DNA of 57,546 nt from Bacteroidota bacterium (GTDB lineage: Bacteria; Bacteroidota; Bacteroidia; B-17B0; Aurantibacillaceae). This document shows positions 33,301 through 40,501 of the stretch, one piece after another. Location of the stretch: the NCBI GenBank assembly GCA_013697245.1, contig JACCXH010000072.1, positions 1-57,546 on the forward strand. The letters are read 5' to 3'. Numbering within the stretch: the stretch's first letter is position 1; the number at the start of each line of letters is the position of its first letter. A model generated the notes under the pieces. The model worked only from the letters and a program-made list of their open reading frames with translations, made no database searches and had not been told where the DNA came from. The translations under genes were made by a program, and so were the position numbers.

Positions 33301-34780
33301 AAGAAAGTAGTTGATCATTTACTACTGCCATTGAAAGATTGGCAGGCATTGGTAAACCGCGCTCATCCTTAACAAAAAGGGTCATTTTTACTTTTTCTCT
33401 TGGCAAATATTTATCCTTATCTGTTTCAATAGAAATATTCAAGTGTTTGTCTTTGTTCACAAACACTAACCTTTCAGCACGTGGAATTGAATGCGAATCG
33501 AATAAAGTTATTTGCGAAACACCAATTGGAAAATTTGTAGTTGAGAAAGTGATTTTGTTAGATCCCTTTTTAGCATTAACAACTGTCGTATAAAATGATT
33601 TTCCACGAACCTGTGCTAGCAGTGATAATTCTTCAGCTTCAGTAGAATTAATAGTGATCGTTACTTCTTCTTCTTTTGAATTATCAATATTCATGGCATA
33701 ACCGCGCTTTAAAGCTTCGGGCAATTTAAATGTTTCTTTAATGCCTTCCGGTTTTGTGATCTTTATTGTATATTTTTCTTTCAGGTTTGGGTTAATTTTA
33801 AATGCCCCCATTCCCTGATGAAAACTACTAAAAGTTGTAACCGCAATACCTTTCTCATCCAGCACCACACCTTCAATATCGGCAGGTTTACCAAACTCAT
33901 TCAGTGCACGAAAAGCAACGGTGTTCTCAAAACCACAAAGCAAGTCGCCACCTTCAGGAAAAGCCGTAAAATCAATATCGTTTAAAATAATAGGAATAGA
34001 ACGCGAAACACTTTCTGTACTTCCGTTATAATCTATCAATACATTTAGTAAACCATCACTAGTCTCTAATTTTGCAGGCAAATTAAATTTAATATATTTA
34101 ATACCTTCTTCATCTGTTACTTCAGCTTTCTCAATTATTTTTTTTCCGTCAAGATTAGCTACAAATTTTATTTTATAATCCGATAAAGGTTTATTTTCAT
34201 TTGTATTTAATTCAAGCTTAGCAACAACCTGGTCGCCGGCGCCAAAAGCTTTTTTCTCGAAATTTAATTTCATCTTTAAATTTGGAAGTATAATGTCCTG
34301 CACCTGAAAGTCGCGTTCAAAAGTATTTTCTTCGCCTTCATTCTTCATCCAATTGGTATAGGCACGTATCTTATACATACCGCCTAACGCTTCATTATCC
34401 AATAAAAAATCGCCGGCAGCTTTACCATTTTTAGAAATGATGGTGATTTTTTTTTCGATACCACCTTTTGGATTTAATAATTCTACATGCACAATATCAC
34501 TTTTATGCGATGGTTTTAATGTTTGACCATCGCGCACGTATGCGCTGAACCAAATACTTTCGCCCGGTTCGTAAAAAGGTTTATCAAAATGCAGATAAAC
34601 CCTGTCTTCAGGCAGGGCATCGTTATATTTGGTTAATTTACGTTTGATCATGGAAATAACTTCGTTATCCATGGCCAGCTTATATATACTGGTTGGCGTT
34701 ACCCATGCCGCAAGTGATAAGGTAACCAAACCTATTGCAGCCATGCGGGTTGTTTTTGAGGTAATTGATCTGATATTCAT
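30317..34780 (-). CDS. alpha-2-macroglobulin-family protein with thioester
   Basis: This 1487-residue envelope protein has an N-terminal hydrophobic segment (about 12-30). Macroglobulin domains start with RVYLHFDKPFYEPGESIWFS. A long linker follows (about 680-800), rich in Met, Lys and Ala. The thioester domain carries GCFEQT, where Cys1013 and Gln1016 form the internal thioester (codons within 31733-31744). An alpha-toroid (EWIMKHKDGKGGFSR...) and a C-terminal receptor-like domain complete it. Bacterial alpha-2-macroglobulins trap proteases and protect the envelope. The usual partner, the penicillin-binding protein PbpC, is not adjacent. The frame extends upstream to 34840, but the start MNIRSITSKTTRMAAIG gives a better signal or anchor. 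Confidence 0.92.
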   Translation of the reverse strand: MNIRSITSKTTRMAAIGLVTLSLAAWVTPTSIYKLAMDNEVISMIKRKLTKYNDALPEDRVYLHFDKPFYEPGESIWFSAYVRDGQTLKPSHKSDIVHVELLNPKGGIEKKITIISKNGKAAGDFLLDNEALGGMYKIRAYTNWMKNEGEENTFERDFQVQDIILPNLKMKLNFEKKAFGAGDQVVAKLELNTNENKPLSDYKIKFVANLDGKKIIEKAEVTDEEGIKYIKFNLPAKLETSDGLLNVLIDYNGSTESVSRSIPIILNDIDFTAFPEGGDLLCGFENTVAFRALNEFGKPADIEGVVLDEKGIAVTTFSSFHQGMGAFKINPNLKEKYTIKITKPEGIKETFKLPEALKRGYAMNIDNSKEEEVTITINSTEAEELSLLAQVRGKSFYTTVVNAKKGSNKITFSTTNFPIGVSQITLFDSHSIPRAERLVFVNKDKHLNISIETDKDKYLPREKVKMTLFVKDERGLPMPANLSMAVVNDQLLSFADDKSGNMLSQFLLQQDIKDKVEEPAFYFDEKEKKSDKALDYLLMTSGWRRFTWEKLIENEVPVATYKEERTIISGKVLDAYTRKIITNSIVKINGGLEYAGDWEGKFFVKNLDLSNSQTVTFKAPGYSDQAQYIQNYNQDMTVYLYPIQSYNYNYKQRPSTKSARSKSGKAAMNFEDDNNAMAVGEVAGMAIPAQNMAGPVDLGKIVRKEVANKDKIAEKKPMIVKNEDAKKDMAAEMNMKSMDMEAEKSVASEVADLRVNQFAKGARLNKNIANNENLVQYHRARQFAAPIYKNDENVETRTDFRNTIYWNPNVEVGYSGKKTIEFYTSDDITSFRTTIEGIGTDGTLGRAEKNFFSQLPFFMTTKIPVEVATEDMVSIPLTLKNNTDKPIGGSLAITAPAALQAVAATATIQTIMPGQAKTIYLDYKVLDKIGYGEFTIGFKACGLGDAFTQKIKIAPKGFPVTASFSGQDVEKEFSFVMNKVINGSAKAIFTAYPNVVADLMKGVEGILREPGGCFEQTSMSAYPNAMVLDYLKATESKDDKTLAYAGTLLGRGYKRLVTFETKEKGYEWFGASPGHEGLTAFGLMEFVDMKKAGGDVDQKMIDRTAEWIMKHKDGKGGFSRNTQAYHDFGRISEDVMNAYIVYAVAEAGYTDVKTEFNASCKKALDTKDAYLVAMMANAAYSFKDTKKGDELMTTLLALQDKNGSWTGSTHSITYSQGQSLTVESTAMAIMAMIKSNKNAKELNDAVQFLVSARSGYGVFSTTQGTVLALKALTEFAKASKKTTEDGTIEVFIDNKKIGIRNYKAGDKGALIIDSLEKFIVGDGKHTVKVKYLGVKTPLPYSVAIGWNTSLPNSNKECAVDLKTKLAEKTTSVGETVRLTATVTNKKNEGIPSTMVLLGIPAGFTAQPWQLKEMQEKHVFDYYEISGNNIAIYYRGMAPSSVKEINLDLKAEMPGEYDAPASSAYLYYTNEFKTWSSTEKITIKKTTI

Positions 34781-34951
34781 TTTATATATAATTTTAGTTG
34801 TTAGTTTTCTATTTAGATGGCAGATCTTTAAAAATTCCATAAAAAGATTATTAAAAGATTAGAAAGTGCGTTATTATTACAAAAAATAACAACATTCTTT
34901 CATTTATATTATTACCTTTCGTTCCAAATTTTAACAAACCGGAACATAAAC

Positions 34952-35350
34952 ATGTCTAACGATACTAAAAAAATAACTACCCAAAAATGTGAGGTTACTT
35001 TTTTAGAGGAAGGTATTGTGGAGAATTATATTAAGCCGGGAATTGTTGTTGAAGCAGTGGACCTTGAAGAACTAAAAAAAATAAGTTCAGAGCTTGCAGG
35101 AAATAAGCCCTATGTGATCATAGTTACTTCGGGCGAATTGGCTTCATTTAGCAAAGAAGCAAGGGAGCTTTCAGCCAGTAAATCGTTTATTACAAATGCT
35201 GTTGCAAAAGCGATTGTTGTTGATTCTATTGCAAAAAAAATAATCGGTAATTTTTACCTTAGAGTAAACAAACCTTACTTACCAACAAAACTATTTTCAG
35301 ATAGAGCAGAAGCTTTAACCTGGCTGAGATCAATCATCAACAAACAATAA
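34952..35350 (+). CDS. small STAS-like cytoplasmic protein
   Basis: This 132-residue protein has no signal peptide. An alternating beta/alpha pattern (VTFLEEGIVENYIKPGIVVE, YVIIVTSGELASFSKEAREL, AKAIVVDSIAKKIIGNFYL) resembles the STAS/SpoIIAA-like family present in many Bacteroidota, but the match is by eye only. It is divergent from the alpha-2-macroglobulin gene, with about 170 bases between starts. TACCTTTC at 34913-34920 is a weak -7 candidate. Function unknown. Confidence 0.7.
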   Translation: MSNDTKKITTQKCEVTFLEEGIVENYIKPGIVVEAVDLEELKKISSELAGNKPYVIIVTSGELASFSKEARELSASKSFITNAVAKAIVVDSIAKKIIGNFYLRVNKPYLPTKLFSDRAEALTWLRSIINKQ

Positions 35351-35447
35351 TGAGTTTTTACTATTTAAATAAGGAAAGTCGTATTTAATTAGTTTCTAAA
35401 ATAAAGCAAGCCTTACATTTAGAAGAAGAATTATAAATAAATTAGGA

Positions 35448-36773
35448 ATGAAAGCCATTTGTTTTTTAATATTAATTCCCTTTTCGATATTTAGCCAAGG
35501 GGTGAAATATAACCTGGGAAAATACCTTGAGGCCCAGGAAAGCATAAATAATTTTTATGGAGTTGTTTTGGTTATGCGAAACGACACCGTCCTTCTAAAG
35601 AAAGCCTATGGGTATGCCAACAGATCGAAAAACATCTTAAATAATACGGAAACGAAATTTCAAATTGCCTCCATCACAAAAGAATTTACTGCAGCCTGTA
35701 TTCTTCAAATGGAAGAACAGGGAAAGCTTAAAGTGACTGATAAACTCTCAAACTATTTTTCCGGTTTTCCAATGGGAGATAGCATTACTATTCATATGAT
35801 GTTGTGTCATATATCAGGTATTAAAGGCTATTGGCCATCGCGCATGTATTATAGCTTTACACATTATAGCGAGAAAAAAGCAATTAACTATCTCAAAAAA
35901 CAGAAACTTGAATTTACACCTGGAACAAACACGAGCTATTGTACAACCAGTTATTATCTATTAAGTCTGATTATTGAAAAAGTTTCGGGACAGACCTACC
36001 TTGAGTATATTGCTCAGCATATTTTTCAGCCTTTAAAAATGACCAACAGCGGTTGTTATGCAAAAGGAATTAAAACAGATAACAAAGCAAAACCTGCCAA
36101 AACTATGAGTTATGGCTTTGACATTAGTAAGCGCGAGAATTTTAATTTAATTGCAGGCGCGGGCATGATCTATTCTAATGTAGATGATCTTTATAAATGG
36201 GATAGGGCTTATTATAACAATAGTGTACTATCAGATGCGTCTAAAAAGAAAAAATTTACTACTTATAAAAGTAGCTTCGGTTATGGAGAAAGTGTAGATA
36301 CATTTCAAACGCATTATAGAGTACGACACGAAGGTATTGGAGAAGGTTATACTAGTTGTTTGTACCATTATACAAATGATAACGTTTGCATTGTAATGTT
36401 ATGCAATAATGGCACCAATACATTTGCTATGCCTGAAGCCCTTTCTGCTATTGTATTTAATAAGCCATACGAATTACCGTATCATCACAAAAAAATTAAA
36501 ATCGATCTGTTATTGTTAGATAACTATGTAGGGAATTACTACAGAAAAATTCAGGATAAAAAATACATACAGGTAATTAAAAAAAACAAAAAACTTTATT
36601 TAATAAATGGTAACGAAGAAGGCGTTGAAATGAAACCTGAATCAAATACAAAATTCTTTTTAGAAGATGGTAGCGATCGTCAAATGGAATTTGTAGTGGA
36701 TGCAAACGGAAAAGTGCTTCAAACATGGTTAATAAGAGGTGGTGTAAAAACAGAAAGAATAAAAGCCTTATAA
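35448..36773 (+). CDS. serine hydrolase, beta-lactamase/penicillin-binding-like
   Basis: This 441-residue protein has a signal peptide. The beta-lactamase (class C-like) fold carries Ser75-x-x-Lys78 in ASITKEF, a second motif YCTTSYYLL where most relatives read YSN, so Asn is replaced by Thr166, and RHEGIGEGY as the third (HxG) motif. A C-terminal beta domain follows (about 345-441). Such proteins are usually esterases or D-aminopeptidases rather than true beta-lactamases. TACATTTA at 35414-35421 may be its -7 box. It converges on obg with one base between stops. Confidence 0.86.
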   Translation: MKAICFLILIPFSIFSQGVKYNLGKYLEAQESINNFYGVVLVMRNDTVLLKKAYGYANRSKNILNNTETKFQIASITKEFTAACILQMEEQGKLKVTDKLSNYFSGFPMGDSITIHMMLCHISGIKGYWPSRMYYSFTHYSEKKAINYLKKQKLEFTPGTNTSYCTTSYYLLSLIIEKVSGQTYLEYIAQHIFQPLKMTNSGCYAKGIKTDNKAKPAKTMSYGFDISKRENFNLIAGAGMIYSNVDDLYKWDRAYYNNSVLSDASKKKKFTTYKSSFGYGESVDTFQTHYRVRHEGIGEGYTSCLYHYTNDNVCIVMLCNNGTNTFAMPEALSAIVFNKPYELPYHHKKIKIDLLLLDNYVGNYYRKIQDKKYIQVIKKNKKLYLINGNEEGVEMKPESNTKFFLEDGSDRQMEFVVDANGKVLQTWLIRGGVKTERIKAL

Positions 36774-36774
36774 A

Positions 36775-37788
36775 CTAAAAAGCGGCATTCATTTGTTCCC
36801 AAAGCATATCTTTTAATTGCAGGATATTTTTTTGGCTGGCAGATGAAAAGAAAATAAATGGTACTTTATTTTTACCTGTTAATCTTTTCTTAAGATCCTT
36901 GTTCATTTCACTTTCCAATTCATCATCTAAAAGATCGGCTTTACTGATTGCTAAAATTCTTTTTTTATCCAACAATTCGGGATTGAATTTTTTTAATTCG
37001 TTCAGTAAAATTTTGTATTCATCAACAATATCTTTACTGTCGCAACTTACTAAAAATAATAAAGAAGAGTTTCGTTCAATATGTCTTAAAAAACGCAAAC
37101 CCAATCCTTTGCCTTCATGTGCCCCTTCAATAATACCGGGGATGTCGGCCATAACAAAACTTTTATGATCGCGGTAACTTACAATTCCTAAATTAGGCAC
37201 TAAGGTTGTAAATGGATAATTGGCGATCTCAGGTTTTGCAGCACTCACTACAGAAAGTAAAGTAGATTTTCCGGCATTTGGAAATCCAACCAAACCAACA
37301 TCAGCTAAAACTTTTAATTCCAATATTTTCCATTCGGTTTTTCCATTCTCACCGGGTTGCGCATATTGCGGATTTTGCTGAACGCTATTTTTAAAATTTG
37401 CATTGCCCATGCCTCCTCTTCCACCCGGTACCAAAACTATTTCCTGTCCATCTTCGGTGATCTCGCATTCTATTTCTCCGGTTTCTTCATCGCGGGCAAT
37501 TGTTCCTAATGGCACATCTAAATATTCATCGCCACCTTCTTTACCCGATTTGTTTCCACTTGAGCCATTTACACCGCCATCAGCAATAATATGTTTACGG
37601 TATTTTAAATGGATCAATGTCCACAATTGTTTATTACCTCTTAAGATAATGTGGCCACCTCGTCCGCCATTTCCGCCATCCGGGCCACCAAAGGCAGTTA
37701 ATTTATCTCTGTGAAAATGAACTGAACCTGCGCCGCCTTTACCACTGCGACAACACACTTTAACGTAATCAACAAAATTATTATCCAT
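36775..37788 (-). CDS. obg: ribosome assembly GTPase Obg
   Basis: Obg is a late 50S assembly and stress GTPase. The Gly-rich N-terminal OBG fold (about 1-158) includes [17 protein letters not shown] and [15 protein letters not shown]. The G domain carries GFPNAGKS (168-175), DIPG (215-218) and the NKxD-equivalent SKAD. The 337-residue length lacks the extra C-terminal OCT domain, as usual in Bacteroidota. It follows hpt-adk, a conserved neighbourhood, but a hairpin at 37806-37838 lies between adk and obg and may separate expression. Its stop is one base from that of the convergent serine hydrolase. Confidence 0.96.
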   Translation of the reverse strand: MDNNFVDYVKVCCRSGKGGAGSVHFHRDKLTAFGGPDGGNGGRGGHIILRGNKQLWTLIHLKYRKHIIADGGVNGSSGNKSGKEGGDEYLDVPLGTIARDEETGEIECEITEDGQEIVLVPGGRGGMGNANFKNSVQQNPQYAQPGENGKTEWKILELKVLADVGLVGFPNAGKSTLLSVVSAAKPEIANYPFTTLVPNLGIVSYRDHKSFVMADIPGIIEGAHEGKGLGLRFLRHIERNSSLLFLVSCDSKDIVDEYKILLNELKKFNPELLDKKRILAISKADLLDDELESEMNKDLKKRLTGKNKVPFIFFSSASQKNILQLKDMLWEQMNAAF

Positions 37789-37805
37789 CTTCTCTAGCTA
37801 CAAAT

Positions 37806-37838
37806 AAAAAAGTCTAATGCAAAAAGCATCAGACTTTT
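37806..37838 (-). terminator. terminator after adk
   Basis: On the minus strand AGTCT/ATGC pairs with GCAT/AGACT around TTTTT, with one A/C mismatch, followed by a run of T (the A-run 37806-37811 on the plus strand). It separates adk from obg and may attenuate read-through. Confidence 0.7.
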
Positions 37839-37853
37839 AATATGTTTATATAT

Positions 37854-38933
37854 TTATTTTCTTCTGCCTGACTTTTTTGCTTTCGCAACTTTCTTTGCAG
37901 GTTTTTTAGTTACTTTTTTTGCAGCTGGCTTTTTTGCCGCTACTTTTTTCGTTGCAACTTTCTTAATTACTTTTTTTATTGCTTTTCTTTTTACTATCTT
38001 TTTTGCTATTGCTTTTTTTGGTGAAGCTTTTTTAGTTACTTTTTTTACCGCTTTTTTCTTAGCAGCCACTTTTGCTTTCTTTACAGGTTTAGCAATTTTC
38101 TTTACAGGCTTAGCAACTTTTTTAGCTGCTGATTTTGCAGGGGCTTTTTTTGCTGGCAAGCTTACTTTTTTTGCTTTAGCGGCTTGTTTTTTGTTTTCTT
38201 TTTCTTCTTCAGCTTCTTCAGCCTCAATTCTCTTTATAGCATCAATTTCCAATAATAATTCAGGTTCAATTTCGTTTGCTACATCAAAATCCTGTATAGT
38301 AAGATCCAAATGCTCCAGATCGCTTTCCAAAGCAGTAAGGTCCATTTCTGCATTTAAAAAGGTAATTCTATCAACCAATAGTTTAAAGATCTCATCTATT
38401 GTACCAATGCCTTCTATTGAATGGTATTTACCCTGCTCGCTATAAAAAGTTTTAAGTGGTAAAGTTTTTGTATTGTATTCTAAAATTCTTCTGCGAATAA
38501 CATCTTCGTTCCTGTCATCTGCGCGCCCGCTTGATTCACCTCTTTTTAATAAACGCTTTGTCAACTCTTCATCATCCACTTCAAGTGCTAACATTCCACT
38601 AATACCGGTACCTTTCTTTTGTAAAAGGTCATCTAAAGCAATTGCTTGCGCAGTTGTTCTCGGAAACCCATCAAAAATAAAACCTTTGGCATTTGTGTTA
38701 TCGTCTAACTTAGATTCTATCATTCCAATTACAATCTCATCGCTAACCAATTCGCCTCTATCCATGATCTCTTTGGCTTTTTTTCCTAAAGCCGTTCCCC
38801 TGTCTATCTCGCTGCGCAAAATATCGCCGGTACTTAAATGCACTAAACCGTATTTGCTTATTAGGTTTTCTGATTGTGTACCTTTACCTGCGCCCGGAGG
38901 GCCAAATAACACAAGGTTTAACATTTTTTTCAT
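37854..38933 (-). CDS. adk: adenylate kinase with histone H1-like C-terminal tail
   Basis: Adenylate kinase interconverts ATP, ADP and AMP. The core (1-193) is standard: P-loop GPPGAGKGT (11-19), DGFPRT, the short-lid RGESSGRADDR region and YNTKTLPL. Most Bacteroidota enzymes end here at about 190 residues. This one continues with an acidic linker (about 194-247) and then about 112 residues (248-359) made almost only of Lys, Ala, Val and Pro, with repeated KKVAKPVKK, AAKK and KKAVKKV units, like histone H1 or AlgP tails. Such tails bind DNA or RNA. The ATG at 38924 (MLNLVLF) is an alternative start. It lies 30 bases after hpt. Confidence 0.93.
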   Translation of the reverse strand: MKKMLNLVLFGPPGAGKGTQSENLISKYGLVHLSTGDILRSEIDRGTALGKKAKEIMDRGELVSDEIVIGMIESKLDDNTNAKGFIFDGFPRTTAQAIALDDLLQKKGTGISGMLALEVDDEELTKRLLKRGESSGRADDRNEDVIRRRILEYNTKTLPLKTFYSEQGKYHSIEGIGTIDEIFKLLVDRITFLNAEMDLTALESDLEHLDLTIQDFDVANEIEPELLLEIDAIKRIEAEEAEEEKENKKQAAKAKKVSLPAKKAPAKSAAKKVAKPVKKIAKPVKKAKVAAKKKAVKKVTKKASPKKAIAKKIVKRKAIKKVIKKVATKKVAAKKPAAKKVTKKPAKKVAKAKKSGRRK

Positions 38934-38963
38934 ATACTGTTGTTTTTATTCTTTAATGATTTT

Positions 38964-39500
38964 TTAAGCAAGAACGTATATTTCTTTTAAATTTCTTCCA
39001 AATCCGTCATAGTCCAAGCCGTAACCTATTACAAAATCGTTTGGGATCTTTATGCCGTAGTAATCTATTTTAAATTCTTTTTTATAAGAATCCGGTTTTA
39101 ATAATACGGTGGCAACTTTTATTTGTTTTACATTTTTTCTTTTTAAAACGGTAATTAATTTTTCTAAAGTAATTCCGGTATCAACTATGTCCTCAACAAT
39201 TACTACTGTTCTTCCCGTTACATCTTCCGATAAGCCTATTAACTCAGTAACATTTCCGCTACTTGTTGTGCCATGGTAACTTGCTACTTTAATAAAAGAT
39301 ATTTCGCAAGGTATACTTACTTCTTTTAAAAGATCGGCAGCAAACATAAAAGAACCATTTAGTACAACCAAAAAAAAAGGCAGCTCTTTTTCAAGTTCGC
39401 TATTTATAGAATTGGCAATTTTTTTAACAGCATCAGATATTTGTTGTTGAGAAATATATGGCTTAAATTGCTTATCTTTTATGGTAACGAGGTCGCTCAT
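38964..39500 (-). CDS. hpt: hypoxanthine phosphoribosyltransferase
   Basis: Purine salvage enzyme: hypoxanthine/guanine plus PRPP gives IMP/GMP. The 178-residue protein has the PRPP loop VVIVEDIVDTG, ASYHGTTSSG (flexible loop), LLKPDSYKKEF and VGYGLDYDGFGRNL-like ending (IGYGLDYDGFGRN). The frame could be opened much further upstream, but that part is antisense to the coding region of sua5 and unlike any relative. The chosen ATG follows a TATATTTG box by only six bases. First gene of the conserved hpt-adk-obg order. Confidence 0.95.
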   Translation of the reverse strand: MSDLVTIKDKQFKPYISQQQISDAVKKIANSINSELEKELPFFLVVLNGSFMFAADLLKEVSIPCEISFIKVASYHGTTSSGNVTELIGLSEDVTGRTVVIVEDIVDTGITLEKLITVLKRKNVKQIKVATVLLKPDSYKKEFKIDYYGIKIPNDFVIGYGLDYDGFGRNLKEIYVLA

Positions 39501-39506
39501 ACGTAA

Positions 39507-39514
39507 CAAATATA
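39507..39514 (-). promoter_or_regulatory. -7 box of hpt
   Basis: TATATTTG on the minus strand (CAAATATA on the plus strand) ends six bases before the hpt ATG, so the transcript should have almost no leader. It shares the 43-base divergent region with the sua5 box. Confidence 0.6.
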
Positions 39515-39531
39515 AGGTTTTTTGATATTTG

Positions 39532-39539
39532 TATATTTG
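39532..39539 (+). promoter_or_regulatory. -7 box of sua5
   Basis: TATATTTG on the plus strand ends four bases before the GTG at 39544. Transcription would begin at or next to the start codon. This box lies inside the part of the open frame upstream of the GTG, which is why that part is not taken as coding. Confidence 0.6.
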
Positions 39540-39543
39540 CATT

Positions 39544-40500
39544 GTGGCAGAAACAGGAAAAAATATTGATCTGGCAGCAGAATTACTCTTAAAAGGTAAG
39601 CTGGTAGCCATTCCAACCGAGACCGTATATGGCCTGGCGGCTAATGCTATTAACGAAAAAGCGGTAATTTCTATATTTGAAGCTAAACAAAGGCCCTTTT
39701 TTGATCCGCTGATTATACACCTTCCCGATATTGAAAGTATTGCCAAATATGCCGATCTGAAAGATATTCGTTTACAAAAGTTGGCAAAAGCCTTTTGGCC
39801 GGGGCCTTTAACCTTATTGCTTCCCAAAAAAGAGATCGTTCCAAACCTTGTTACCTCGGGGCTTAACCATGTAGCAGTAAGAATACCAAAACACACCCTA
39901 ACGCTAGAACTTCTTAAAAAAATAAATACGCCCCTGGCAGCCCCAAGTGCCAATCCTTTTGGTTATGTGAGTCCAACAGAGCCGGCCCATGTTAATCGTC
40001 AATTGGGAGATAAAGTTGCTTATATTTTGGATGGCGGGCCTTGCGCCGTTGGCCTAGAATCTACCATTATTGGTATTGAAGAAGATAAGGTTTGTATTTT
40101 TAGGTTAGGTGGATTAGCCATAGAAGATATTGAGAAAATAGTGGGTAAAGTTGAATTACAGATCAATCATTCGAGCGATCCAAAAGCGCCGGGGCAACTA
40201 AAAAGCCATTATGCGCCAAAAAAACCTTTGTATATTGGTAATATTGAGCAATTACTTGCCAAGAATACAATAAAAAAAATAGCGGTAATTTGTTTTGGCG
40301 AAGAAAATTTTCAGGCCAAAGATCACCTAATTTTTAATCTTTCAAAAAACAAAGATTTACAGGAAGCCGCCATTAATTTATTTAAATACTTACGCTTAGC
40401 GGATGATAGTAGTGCTGATGTTGTGATGTGCAGCGAACTACCTGAAGTTGGATTAGGCCGCGCTATTAACGACAGGTTAAAAAGAGCCGCCGCTCATTAA
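39544..40500 (+). CDS. sua5: threonylcarbamoyl-AMP synthase (Sua5/TsaC), GTG start
   Basis: First step of the tRNA t6A modification: makes threonylcarbamoyl-AMP from Thr, bicarbonate and ATP. The 318-residue protein has the YrdC-type core (LVAIPTETVYGLAANA, KQRPFFDPLIIH, FWPGPLTLLLPKK, PLAAPSANPFGYVSPT, ESTIIGIE) and the Sua5 C-terminal domain starting APGQLKSHYAPK. The GTG at 39544 (product MAETGKNID...) is the start expected from relatives; a TTG at 39529 is upstream but overlaps the promoter box. The transcript is probably leaderless. It diverges from hpt and converges with the next gene, with one base between stops. Confidence 0.94.
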   Translation: MAETGKNIDLAAELLLKGKLVAIPTETVYGLAANAINEKAVISIFEAKQRPFFDPLIIHLPDIESIAKYADLKDIRLQKLAKAFWPGPLTLLLPKKEIVPNLVTSGLNHVAVRIPKHTLTLELLKKINTPLAAPSANPFGYVSPTEPAHVNRQLGDKVAYILDGGPCAVGLESTIIGIEEDKVCIFRLGGLAIEDIEKIVGKVELQINHSSDPKAPGQLKSHYAPKKPLYIGNIEQLLAKNTIKKIAVICFGEENFQAKDHLIFNLSKNKDLQEAAINLFKYLRLADDSSADVVMCSELPEVGLGRAINDRLKRAAAH

Positions 40501-40501
40501 A

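Noticed and set aside
39501-39953. N-terminal extension of the hpt frame to 329 codons
   Set aside because: It runs antisense through the well-conserved sua5 coding region and shows no family resemblance; the ATG at 39500 with its own -7 box fits the hpt family.
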